From NCBI GenBank assembly GCA_032716605.1, contig CM064502.1, positions 51,453,270 to 51,517,269 on the forward strand: a stretch of DNA of 64,000 nucleotides. Direction: 5' to 3'. A model generated the notes under the pieces. It was not told the DNA's origin and ran no database searches. It was given only the letters and a program-made list of their open reading frames with translations. Shown here piece by piece: positions 45,939 to 57,250 of the stretch. The number at the start of each line of letters is the position of its first letter. The stretch's first letter is position 1. The stretch is from Paralithodes platypus (Eukaryota; Arthropoda; Malacostraca; Decapoda; Lithodidae). The position numbers were made by a program, and so were the translations under genes.

Positions 45939-46313
45939 TTTAGGGGAGATGGGTAGTTTTTCTGGACCACCTTCTCCCTCGTGTCCCTCGTGTTAAGCCC
46001 CATTAGTTTTGAGATTTGAAGACGTGCGTTTATTCAATTTGGCGATTATGAGACGTTTCACCCCATTTTGTTGTCGATATTAAGACCTTTCGTGCCATTA
46101 AGGTGTTGATTTGTTCCAGGCGAGCGATAGCGAGCATGTACGGCCTTCGGCCGATTTTTTTTTTCTACTGAAAAATTTACACATTTATCTAGAAAGGGGG
46201 TCTGGGGGTGTTTGTTTAAGCTTGATGGACGTCTAGCGAAGAAACTGAAAAATAGATATAAATAATGAAAAATACAGCCCAAAAAACATTTTCACTACCG
46301 GTATCCCCCTTAC
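45939..46313 (-). mobile_element. Family B element (B9)
   Basis: TTTAGGGGAGATGGGTAG, spaced ttaagac repeats, GGCGAGCGATAGCGAGC core, CGGCCTTCGGCCG hairpin, GTCTAGCGAAGAAACTG, ending GTATCCCCCTTAC. Confidence 0.9.
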
Positions 46314-46499
46314 AGCATTTGATATGCTAAATTGTTTGCTGACTTTATGTTCTTATCTATTTACTTTAGTATTAATTTATTAGTACTTATATTACTGACA
46401 AAGCGATTACGTTATTTCTACTAGCATATGCACTTTTTGTATAACTATGCGTATTAATAATGATGTTAAGCAGAATAACGTGGACAGTAATATATGCTG

Positions 46500-46735
46500 T
46501 AAGGTCTGCATACATATCGAAGGCTTTCGATACAGTCTGGCTCAAATATATAATTTCTAAACTCGACTAGTAAGCTCCTGCACTCTCTCCCTCAATCTGT
46601 CTTACTCTCATCCTATGACTTAAAATACTGCAAGCTCCGTATGTCAAGACATTTTAACTTTTTTAACATACATTGAATTTGGCTCTCTATCACTCTTTCA
46701 AATGTGTGGACGACACTTGTTACAGGCAGCTTTGA
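46500..46735 (+). pseudogene. Reverse transcriptase fragments, internally deleted
   Basis: ISKAFDTVW (RT motif A) lies within 60 bp of a C-terminal piece, SVLLSSYDLKY then CKLRMSRHFN. In complete elements these lie several hundred codons apart, so the copy has lost its middle. Confidence 0.65.
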
Positions 46736-47086
46736 CTCGTGTATCCTTCATACACATCGAAATAAGCAACATAAAAATACACATACATACGCCAAATAAA
46801 TATATAATCAAATAAATATTGATATATTAACAGATAAATAAATACCAAAAACATAAATATATAGATACATAATCACCAAATACCTAACACTTGAGTAAAT
46901 CGATACTTAAACACTAAATAAACTAACAATTCAAACACATAAACATAAATCCAAATAGGTGTATGCCACAGGTATATTTAAAGGTTCGGCTACTCAAACA
47001 AAATTATACAACTTACCTGTGCTTCACACGAAATGTACCTAAAAGTAAGAGATTGCATAAGAGCTACTGGTATTAAATTTTGGTCA

Positions 47087-47091
<5 letters not shown>

Positions 47092-47122
<31 letters not shown>
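47092..47122 (+). repeat. (GT)n microsatellite
   Basis: About 15 GT units. Confidence 0.9.
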
Positions 47123-47126
<4 letters not shown>

Positions 47127-47219
47127 CCTTAATTTTAAAAACAATCATATTATAATTATACACGAAGGTTAAGTATAGGATTGGGCGTTGTCTGTGGAGT
47201 GAAAATTCGTATCATACTT

Positions 47220-47421
47220 TTAACCCCTTCAGCACCATCATGCCTTTTTACCTTTGATTCTGGATAAGATTAGATGGTGTTATGCAGTTTAAGAAGGACC
47301 TAGGGTACTATGAAGGTTTATTGAGATCCTATTTACCCATAGGTAGATTGCAAACTTAAGTAAATCTTCTAATGATAACCAGAATATGTTTAGAATTACG
47401 TAATGGGAATGAACGGGTTAA
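47220..47421 (+). mobile_element. Family C element (C12)
   Basis: TTAACCCCTTCAGCACC to GGGAATGAACGGGTTAA. Arms TAGATGGTGTTATGCAGTTT and AACTTAAGTAAATCTTCTAA. Confidence 0.82.
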
Positions 47422-47669
47422 AGCAAATGTTATATTTCTAAATACTAGGGTTGAGGGTTGAAGCCCAATGTTTATGTGGTGTAAATAGAATATAGAAGGC
47501 TGTCAAAACACCACTTAAACCCTCTTGACCCTTCCCTACCGGCACACGCCCACTTTAGGTCAGGTCTGGTCGGATCAAATTATGTCAGGTGCTGAACTGT
47601 TCAGAGTACGATTTATTAAAGGCAAAGTTGTACGCTGACTAACTAACCAGGCAAGGTATAACTAGTCAA

Positions 47670-48017
47670 TTAAAAGGGGGTGACCTGCTTTTTTTATCTT
47701 TCTTGGTTGTATCCATTCCGCCCCAATCAACCTACTGTTTTAAGACATTTATCCCCCTCCAGGTGTCGATTTTTTCCTGGCGAGCGATAGCGATCCAGCA
47801 TTTTATGAAGATATCCGGCTTCGCCGGAGAAATTTTTCTATCGAAAAATGTACAAATTTAGCTAGCTGTCTAACTCATTATCCAAAATTTAGTGGCTCGC
47901 TATCGCTCGCTAGGTATAAATCGACACCTGCATGGGGATAAACTTTTTAAAACAGTAGGGTGAATGGGGCCTAATGGATACAACCAGAGAGAGAAAAAAG
48001 CCGGTCACCCCCCTTAA
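47670..48017 (+). mobile_element. Family A foldback element (A6), TTAA flanks
   Basis: TTAAAAGGGGGTGACCTGC to GCCGGTCACCCCCCTTAA. Arms GGCGAGCGATAGCGATCC and GGCTCGCTATCGCTCGC. CCGGCTTCGCCGG hairpin on one side. Confidence 0.92.
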
Positions 48018-48204
48018 TGATTGATATGTTTTAGGGCAGCTATAATATTATGTAAGATAAATATATATTTAATTTTTTTAGGTCACCTTGATAAGCCCAA
48101 GTGGCACTTGGTCAGTTACAATCCTGTTATTTTTGGCTAAGAGGAGTAAAATCATATGTGCGATCTGTATCACATATAATACATGCCAGAAAGTAGGAAA
48201 TATG

Positions 48205-48300
48205 TTAACTGTGTTGGTGGTGTAATGGTTTAGATGCTTATGTTCTGGGTGTGTTGTCCCGAGTTCGAATCCCGGGAGGACCATAATGCTTTCATTAGTT
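48205..48300 (+). mobile_element. tRNA-derived SINE head, same type as the 33-kb copies
   Basis: TGGTGGTGTAATGGTTTAGA, GAGTTCGAATCCCGGGAGGA, then CATAATGCTTTCATTAGTTT, which parallels the 33-kb copies. Confidence 0.65.
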
Positions 48301-48879
48301 TATTCAAGTGCATTAGGGGTTGTAATTGATGATTAATGTTAAGAACGGAGTGTTACTTAATAGAGGACATATTGTATAGGATTCACGGGAAAATGAAAAT
48401 ATAATAGGATCAGAGCAGCCATGACAGTTTGTGATATGACGAAGACGATATATCAGACATAAATTTCAGATACCCGGTAATTATGAAGTGATCGAACATC
48501 GGTTTATGAACGTTTTTTTTTTTTTTTTTTGCCTAAGCGTGTACGGATACTATCTAGAAATATCTATGGGTGGAACTGACAGGGATCCGATTACCAAAAA
48601 TATATCATATATTTTGTAATCAATTGGTAAAATATAAATTACATAAATATATATTGTGTATGTCAAACTATATGGTATTCGATAGATTAGTGCTCGACTT
48701 GGGAATTAAATTGGATAATCTATCATTGTTCTGTATAAACATATTAAATTGACCTGAACTATGTTATTATGAACGTTGTAACACGACCGGACGAAAATAG
48801 ATTAAATTAAATGGCAATATCAGCAAGAATTGTAATAGCCCATGCATGGTAATGTTATATATCATAACATGCTTCACAA

Positions 48880-49218
48880 TTAAGGGGACATGGACCGTTT
48901 TTTATGGTCCCCCTTTTTCCTCATGTTTAGCCCCATTAATTTTCAGATTTTAAAATCTTTCGACCCATTTCTATATCAATATCAAGAACTTTCGTGCCAT
49001 CAAAGTGTTGATTTTTCCTGGCGAGCGTAAGCGAGCCTGTAATTTTAAGACAAAATCGGCCTTCGGCGGGGACATCTTTCTATCGAAAAATTGACAAATT
49101 TATTTTGAAGTGGGGTCTAGGGAGTGTTTTTTAAATGTGTGATGCAGGTCTAGCGAGGAAACTAAAACATAAATTAATATATAAATAAATAACGCCAGAC
49201 AAATAACACACTGTTCCC
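48880..49218 (-). mobile_element. Family B element (B10)
   Basis: TTAAGGGGACATGGACCG, GGCGAGCGTAAGCGAGCC core, CGGCCTTCGGCGG hairpin, GTCTAGCGAGGAAACTAAA. One spaced repeat is deleted compared with B9. The distal end is approximate. Confidence 0.85.
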
Positions 49219-49539
49219 TAGACGGTATAATGGTTGGGCTGATCTGTATGCGAACGATAATTATTAAAGACAACTGTGCATACGTGCATTATGTTGAAGT
49301 AAGATGGCACCATGCATTTGGTAATATCATGTTTCTCTCGTTATGTAATTCAGTTCATGTGTATAAGGTGCTGATCAAAATAATGTGATGCAAAAAGTTC
49401 CTGATGTAAGAGCTCAGAACATATAGCACTGTGGAAGAACTGGTGATCGAAGGATACCATATTCATTAGCAGGTAATAGGTTTGGATATTGGCAGTCCGT
49501 TTGTTATAATGTTTTAACTATTATAGATCATAGCAACCA

Positions 49540-49913
49540 TTAAGGGGAGATGGGCGTATTTATTTCAGCATTTATGTATCTTTTAAGGTTTTCATTTGTT
49601 TCCTCCATAGACCTCCATCAGGCTTTAAAAAACATCCATTAGATCCCCCTTCTAGATTAATTTGTAGCCTACATTTTTTCAGTAGACAAATTTCCCGGCC
49701 GAAGGCCGGTTCTTCCAAAATTACAGGCTCACTATTGTTCGCCAGAAAACAAAATTGACACCTAAATAGCAAGAAATTTCTTATTTTTGACAAAAAATGG
49801 GGCGAAAAGTCTTAAAATTGACAAACTAATGAGCCGCAGGTCATACATCTTAAAGCTAATGGGGCCAAACACGAGGAGAAGGGGGCCCAGAAAAACGACC
49901 CATATCTCCTTAA
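49540..49913 (+). mobile_element. Family B element (B11), TTAA flanks
   Basis: TTAAGGGGAGATGGGCG to CGACCCATATCTCCTTAA. GGCCGAAGGCCGG and GGCTCACTATTGTTCGCC inside. Confidence 0.92.
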
Positions 49914-50360
49914 AGTTCAACCCGTGCCAGCTCAACTAATACTGTAGGATAAAGTATGATTAGGAGGTTAGGTAAACAAAATATTTAAAATACAATTAAT
50001 AATAATTTAAACATTCAAGGGATACTATACTAAAATAGGTCTCTATAACATACATACCTAACTAAGTTCATCATTATATGAAAATTAAATATGCGGTACA
50101 GCCATTTGCACACACTTGGGACAGTGCACATCGATTAGGAGATATCAAAGACTCAGGGATGTGTTTTAAGGGCACGTTTCAAAATATTCACAGGAATGTT
50201 TCAAAATATTTAATGAGCAAGTCGGAATTGCTCAGTAATATGTGTAGCCCCTTTCATTACATACAATATTACTGTACATAAAAGTAATCAGATGTAATAA
50301 ATATATGATAAGTATTTTTGTTACTATTATAGAACTCTGAACTAGCAAAGCTCAAACAAC

Positions 50361-50733
50361 TTAAGGGGGGATGAGCGTATTTATTTGCTTATTTATTTAC
50401 TTATTTATTTATTTTTCATTTACTATTTTAGTTTCCTCCCCAGACCTCAATCAAGCTTTAAAAAAACACCCCCTAGACCCTCGATCAAGATAAATTAGTA
50501 CATTTTCCCGTAGAACAATTTCCCGGCCGAAGGCCGGTTCCACAGGCTCGCTATCGCTCGCTAAGAAATAATCGACACCAAAATGGCACGAAAGGTCTTA
50601 ATATTGACAAATAAATGGGGCGAAAGGTGTCAAAATCGACAAACTAATGGAACGAACATCATAAAATCTCAAAAATAATGGGGCTAAACATGAGGGAGAA
50701 GGGGGTTCGGAAAAACGAACCATCCCCCCTTAA
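50361..50733 (+). mobile_element. Family B element (B12), TTAA flanks
   Basis: TTAAGGGGGGATGAGCG to CGAACCATCCCCCCTTAA. GGCCGAAGGCCGG and GGCTCGCTATCGCTCGC inside. Confidence 0.93.
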
Positions 50734-50939
50734 TACAAACAAAAACTCAACAAATAATAACATAAAACCGAAAATCACAACATACAAAGACGAAAAAAGT
50801 GGTGTGTGATTGTTGTGGGTGTTGGAGTAATAGAGCAACGGCCTCGGTACCATGTCAGGGCACCACACACACTGGTCATGTAAACCACTGTATGTATTAG
50901 CCACTATGGACTGTAAACCTTGTAAATCAATTGGGATAC

Positions 50940-51300
50940 AAACCACTATGTATCACGTATATCATTGGCAATATGGACCACTTACTATACAAACCACTAC
51001 ATGTATAAACCACTGATTATGTAAACCAATATCCATTTTAACCACTAATTTTGTAATCCAATATCCATGTAAACCACTGATTATGTAAACCAATATCCAT
51101 GTAAACCACTGATTATGTAAACCAATATTCATGTACACCACTGATTATGTAAACCAATATTCATGTACACCACTGATTATGTAAACCAATATCCATGTAA
51201 ACCACTGATTATGTAAAGCAATATGTTAACTACTGACTGTAAGTGTCGGCGATGTAAACCGCAAACTATCTAAATCATCAGAGATGTAAACCACAGACTA
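50940..51300 (+). repeat. 32-bp tandem array (two 16-mers), TAAACC superfamily block 1
   Basis: Unit: ATGTAAACCACTGATT plus ATGTAAACCAATATCC, about 8 clear units with fading edges on both sides. Confidence 0.85.
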
Positions 51301-51439
51301 TGTAAATTATAAAAAAATATATAAATACAATAATAGCCAAAGACATAGTGACGTTGTAAGCCAATAGGTATGGAAGCCACAAGTAATGTACAATAAACCA
51401 GAAACTATATAAACCAGTGATAATCTATATGTCTCTATA

Positions 51440-53215
51440 CCCACAGCTCGAAAAACCAACACATTTATAAACTTACACATCTATAAACCTACACATCTAT
51501 AAACCAACACATCAATAAACCAACACATCAATAAACCAACACATCTATAAACCAACACATCTATAAACCAACACATCTATAAACCAACACATCTATAAAC
51601 CAACACATCTATAAACCAATACATCTATAAACCAATACATCTATAAACTTACCCATCTATAAACCAACACATCTATAAACCAACACATCTATAAACCGAC
51701 ACATCTATAAACCGACACATCTATAAACCGACACATCTATAAACCGACACATCTATAAACCGACACATCTATAAACCAACACATCTATAAACCAACACAT
51801 CTATAAACCAACACATCTATAAACCTACACATATATATAAACCTACACATCTATTAACCTACACATCTATAAACCAACACATCTATAAACCAACACATAT
51901 ATAAACCTACACATCTATAAACCTACACATCTATAAACCTACACATCTATAAACCAACACATCTATAAACCAACACATCTATAAACCTACCCATCTATAA
52001 ACCAACACATCTATAAACCAACACATTTATAAACCTACACATCTATAAACCTACACATCTATTAACCAACACATCTATAAACCTACACATCAATAAACCA
52101 ATGCATCTATAAACCAACACATCAATAAACCAATGCATCTATAAACCAACACATCTATAAACCAACACATCTATAAACCAACACATCTATAAACCAATGC
52201 ATCTATAAACCAACACATCTATAAACCAATGCATCTATAAACATACCCATCTATAAACATACCCATCTATAAACCAACACATCTATAAACCTACACATCT
52301 ATAAACCTACATCTCTATAAACCTACACATCTATTAACCAACACATCTATAAACCTACACATCAATAAACCAACATATCTATAAACCTACACATCTATAA
52401 ACCAACACATCTATAAACCTACACCTCTATTAACCAACACATCTATAAACATACACATCAATAAACCAAGATATCTATAAACCTACACATCTATAAACCA
52501 ACACATTTATAAACCTACATCTATAAACCTACACATCTATAAACCAACACATCTATAAACCTACCCATCTATAAACCTACCCATCTATAAACCTACACAC
52601 CTATAAACCAACAGATCTATAAACCTACCCATCTATAAACCAACAGATCTATTAACCAACACATCTATAAACCAATACATCTATAAACCAACACATCGAT
52701 AAACCAACACATCTATAAACCAACACATCTATAAACCAACACATCTATAAACCGACACATCTATAAACCAACACATCTAAAAACATACACATCTATAAAC
52801 CAACACATCTATAAACCAACACATCTATAAACCCACACATCTATAAACCCACACATCTATAAACCCACACATCTATAAACCCACACATCTATAAACCCAC
52901 ACATCTATAAACCCACACATCTATAAACCTACACATCTATAAACCAACACATCTATAAACCTAAACATCTATAAACCAACACATCTATAAACCAACACAT
53001 CTATAAACCATCACATTTATAACTGTGCTCATTCTTGCAACACATCTATAACCAACATATCTATAACCAACACATCTATAAACCAACACATCTATAAACC
53101 AACACATCTATAAACCAACACATCTATAAACCAACACATCTATAAACCAACACATCTATAAACCAACACATCTATACACCAACAGATCTATATACCGATA
53201 CATGCATTAACCAAG
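51440..53215 (+). repeat. 16-bp tandem array, about 108 units, TAAACC superfamily block 2
   Basis: Unit ACATCTATAAACCAAC with local runs of variants: ...AACCGAC (51688-51775), ...AACCTAC (several), ...AACCCAC (52828-52925), and CAATGCATC types near 52100-52230. Confidence 0.95.
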
Positions 53216-53227
53216 ACATTAATTAGT

Positions 53228-53335
53228 ACTTTGGAACTTTCATTGTTGTTTCTGCTCGGGGTCTGCTCGAGTCTGCCACCCCCAGCTATGGTGTATGTGC
53301 CTGTCTATATACATACAGTATATTAGTTAATCAAC
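53228..53335 (+). mobile_element. LINE 3' tail fragment inserted between TAAACC blocks
   Basis: CTTTCATTGTTGTTTCTGCTC, GAGTCTGCCACCCCCAGC, ATGGTGTATGTGCCTG, then a short TATACATACA tail. It matches the tail at 54610-54725 and, more weakly, the (GATA)n-tailed LINE at 41385-41465. Confidence 0.65.
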
Positions 53336-53439
53336 ACATCTAATATTCATGACAAAAATACACTGATATATTTATAACCCACCGAGTGCAAAGTTCATCA
53401 ACCATACAGTATATACAACCAATCTTATAAACCACCAAC

Positions 53440-54290
53440 TCGACAAACTACGTCCATGTAAACCATCAACCTATAATCCATGGTCATATAAACCAGCAGC
53501 CCTATAAATCATGGTACATGTAAACCAGTCGCCTATAAACCATGGTCCATATAAACCAGCAGCCCTATAAACCATGGTCCATGTAAACCAGCAGCCTATA
53601 ATCCATGGTCCATATAAACCAGCAGCCCAATAAATCATGGTCCATGTAAACCAGCAACTCTATAAACCGGCACCCATGTAAACCAGCAACCCTATAAACC
53701 GGCACCCATGTAAACTAGCAACCCTATAAACAGGCACCCATGTAAACCAGCAACCCTATAAACCGGTACCCATGTAAACCAGCAACCCTATAAACCGGCA
53801 CCTATGTAAACCAGCAACCCTATAAACCGGCACCCATATAAACCAGCAACCCTATAAACCGGCACCCATGTAAACCAGCAATCCTATAAACCGGAATCCA
53901 TTTAAACCAGCAACCCTATAAACCGGCACCCATGTAAACCAGCAATCCTATAAACCGGCATCCATGTAAACCAGCAACCCATGTAAACCAGCACCCATAT
54001 AAACCAGCAACTCTATACACCGGCACCCATGTAAACCAGCAGCCCTATAAACCGGCACCCATGTAAACCAGCAACTCTATAAACCGGCACCCATGTAAAC
54101 CAGCAACCCTATAAACCGGCACCCATGTAATTCAGGAACCCTATAAACCGGCACCCATGTAAACCAGCAACCCTATAAACCGGCACCCATGTAAACCAGC
54201 AACCCTATAAACCGGCACCTATGTAAACCAGCAACCCTATAAAGCGGCACCCATGTAAACCAGCCTCTCTGTCAAACCACCGACAATGTA
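53440..54290 (+). repeat. 32-bp tandem array, TAAACC superfamily block 3
   Basis: Unit: CCTATAAACCGGCACC plus CATGTAAACCAGCAAC, about 25 units. The first part (53450-53640) uses a related unit with CATGGTCCATGTAAACCAGC. Confidence 0.92.
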
Positions 54291-54544
54291 AAGCATCGAT
54301 CCTTGCCGTTGGTACGTATGGAGGCGACAACAGAACATGGTAGAGCATCACACGGACCTGGTAGTGCCCGCTAGCAACACCCTAGATTGACACATTTTTA
54401 GCCTTCATCAATTTTGGGAAGTGATGAGCTGTCAGTTCGGCCTATGCTCAAATCACGTTTTGAAAATTGTCTTTAATGTTATTACGGTATCTTATTGCTG
54501 TATGTCCGAATTACTTGAAGTAAGGGGGCTAGGAATCCTCCTCC

Positions 54545-54725
54545 CCTTGTAAAATTCTCCTACTCATTGAGACAGAGAAAGGGGCTAGGGAACGCGAAAG
54601 TGATCCCGGACCCTGAGAATTAGAACCTTTGAATGTTGTTTCTGTTCGGGCTCTGTCTCGAGTCGGCCACCCCCAGCAATGGGGTATGTGCCTGAGTTAT
54701 TATACATACATACATACATACATAT
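54545..54725 (+). mobile_element. LINE 3' end with (CATA)n tail
   Basis: GGGGCTAGGGAACGCGAAAG, TGATCCCGGACCCTGAGAA, TCGAGTCGGCCACCCCCAGC, GGGGTATGTGCCTGAG, then CATACATACATACATACA. No coding sequence is left; probably a strongly 5'-truncated copy. Confidence 0.65.
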
Positions 54726-56240
54726 CGCACTTAATTAACATATAATTAGATAAATCTAATACTAATCACTAGTATTAACAAGTTCTTGTATTATTATCTC
54801 CGTAAATATACTTTAATAACTACTTTACGTATAAACATCTTAAGCCCGAGAAAACTCTTGCTTGTTTTTGCGATTCAGAAATGGCGTACACCTGTAGATA
54901 TTGGCACTCAGATAAATAAAAATGGGATTACACTTCAGTAAATAATTGTTTTCTGCCGTTGCTCGGCCGTACCGAAGCCCCACACTAATGCCCCGACCAG
55001 TGTAAAGGAATATTTAGAAAGTCTACGGCTTACGACCGGCTTACAAAAAAACAAGAACGAGTAGGCACAAGAGGAAGTAGATCTAGAGTAGCCCCTCCTG
55101 TTGGCAGACGCGGGATGGCAGTGTACACCTCTCCTGAACCTACTTTTAATCCTCAAGTGGGTCCTCAAATCACGCCCCTCTATCCCCTGGGCTTGTCAGA
55201 GGCTCCCCTAACTGTCTGAAGAAGGCTAGACTTGTCGGGGGTGCGGCGGGGCAAAAGGCGACTACAGGTGTCTTTTATAGGGAGATCATGCCATCTTTGA
55301 TTCGGATAGCCACCATGTTACTTACCACTTGCTGTTCTCTGCTTGTCCTCTGTGTTACCGCTCCACTTTTTATGATCTAAGACATTCAGGTGTTTTTACT
55401 AACCAGTCTCGGATTATGGCTTCCGATTCCTGAATACAACACCAGTCATTAACACAGACAGGTTAATTCACTCCACTGGTGAAGGTATTGAGGGACAAGC
55501 CTAGAGTTGATGACGATTGTCCGTAAATCAGATAATTGAAGGAAACTTAATTCAAAATTAGATGAAAATTATTAATTAGTATTGGTTAAAAGCTGGAGTT
55601 AACGCCAATAAAAAAATATTAGTTTTATAGCACTAGGTATAAACTTATGGCGACTACTTCAGAGAAGTTAAAGTATAGTGATTTATAAATTGTTCCAAGT
55701 GATTTAATGTGGAAGCTATGAGGGTTAAGTTGCCTTCTGTAAATAGAAACTCTTTATTCTTAGGTATTTTGAGGAGAATGACAAGATGTTTAATTACTTA
55801 GGTGACGGTCTCTTACATATCCGTATATATTTTATTCTCGTTCACAATACATTTACGAGTGAACATCTTTCATGTCATTCACGCCCATACACAAATTTAA
55901 CGAACCAGCTAGGTTTCTAATGGTAGGCTGAGTAAACACCTTTTTTTCAAACAATCATGACATAGTTATCTAATAGCGAATTTTTAAGGAAACCTAGGAA
56001 TTTACAGTGTTATTGTATGCTGAAGGAAAAATGTTCTAAAGGACACACACTTTTTTTATCTTCGGTGTCGATACAAAATGCGGTGCATAAAATATCAATT
56101 GTGAATATAATCAACCTAGGAGCTTTAGAACTAGTACATTAAATTAACTAGTATATAATATCTTTCGTCAACATTAATTTATCATTGCAAGATGACATAA
56201 GTCATTATATTATCTTTATTCTTACCTACCTATATGTACT
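54726..56240. other. No recognisable feature
   Basis: Unique-looking, AT-rich except 54950-55260. Frames are short and unrecognised. Confidence 0.5.
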
Positions 56241-56260
56241 ACAGTATTGTATAATATATA

Positions 56261-56323
<63 letters not shown>
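56261..56323 (+). repeat. (TA)n microsatellite
   Basis: About 30 TA units. Confidence 0.9.
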
Positions 56324-56327
<4 letters not shown>

Positions 56328-56365
56328 GAGTTGTTGACAGATGGGTGTCAACGTGAATTGACAGT

Positions 56366-56412
56366 TGGGGTGGCGGGGGTCTAGGGGTAGGGAGGTTGGG
56401 GTCGAAGGGGGT
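56366..56412 (+). other. Potential G-quadruplex motif
   Basis: Six G runs of 3-5 bases within 47 bp (GGGG, GGGGG, GGGG, GGG, GGGG, GGGGG), separated by 2-5 bases, directly after the TA tract. Confidence 0.5.
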
Positions 56413-56419
56413 CCTGTCC

Positions 56420-56820
56420 TGGCAGTATGACGGGGAGGACAGGGGCACCAGGAGAGGTAGAGCGAGAGGGGTCAGAGCAAGTGTTGCAGGCCAAACCCGA
56501 GTGTTTACAAGTCAGCGACAAGCCCAGTGCCTCTGTTTGTCTGGTGGGCACACGGGAACCACCGCACTACATGCCGCGATATGTGACACCCTCACTTGTC
56601 ATACGGGACAGTTTTTTATATATCGGGCCCGGCAGAGCAACCACAGCCAGGCATCAGCGGAAACTCGCATGTCACCGTGAATTGCAAGTGTACCGTCGCC
56701 AGGTTACCACAAAATCTGAAGACTACAGATTCAGTGACAAATGTAAACCGATATGATGGACAGTGTCACTTTTTGTTTTTTCTTCCTCAAAGTATGATAC
56801 CTCTAAACAATAATTCCTAG
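56420..56820 (+). other. Overlapping open frames, coding status unknown
   Basis: Three plus frames stay open for 74-109 codons over the same 400 bp of GC-richer, non-repetitive sequence (for example LVGTREPPHYMPRYVTPSL). No family is recognised, and no frame is favoured by start context or splice sites. Confidence 0.2.
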
Positions 56821-56903
56821 TTTTCCATCACAACACTAGAGCAACACCTCGGAAAGTAAATAGTTGCATATTTGTAAACTAATTTAAAGGACAATCCCTC
56901 TCC

Positions 56904-56909
<6 letters not shown>

Positions 56910-56952
<43 letters not shown>
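56910..56952 (+). repeat. (TA)n microsatellite
   Basis: About 20 TA units immediately before the RT fragment that follows. Confidence 0.85.
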
Positions 56953-56954
<2 letters not shown>

Positions 56955-56955
<1 letters not shown>

Positions 56956-57250
56956 TATTGTCCAATTGCTCTCATTTCTTGCATCTCTAAAGTTTTATTA
57001 ACTATCCTTCATTCAAAATTTCTTAAGCATTTATATTTCCATAATCTATAGTTAGTTCGCCAGTATGGTTTCCTTAATGGTCGCTCTACTGGTGATCTTG
57101 CTTATCTTATTAGCTCTTGGTCATGCTCCTTTCAGGACTTCGATGAAACTTTGTTTTATTGCTCTAGACATATCGAAAGTCTTCAATACAGTCTGGCACA
57201 AATCTCTAATGTCCAACCTACCCTCCTCCGGTTACTATACCAGTAAATTG
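56955..57250 (+). pseudogene. Reverse transcriptase N-terminal fragment, Jockey/CR1 type
   Basis: PIALISCISKVL, FLKHLYFHNL, RQYGF(L)NGRSTGDLAYLIS across a frameshift, then ALDISKVFNTVWHKSLMSNL (RT motif A, catalytic Asp present, F to V two residues later). It ends before the YADD region. Confidence 0.78.
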
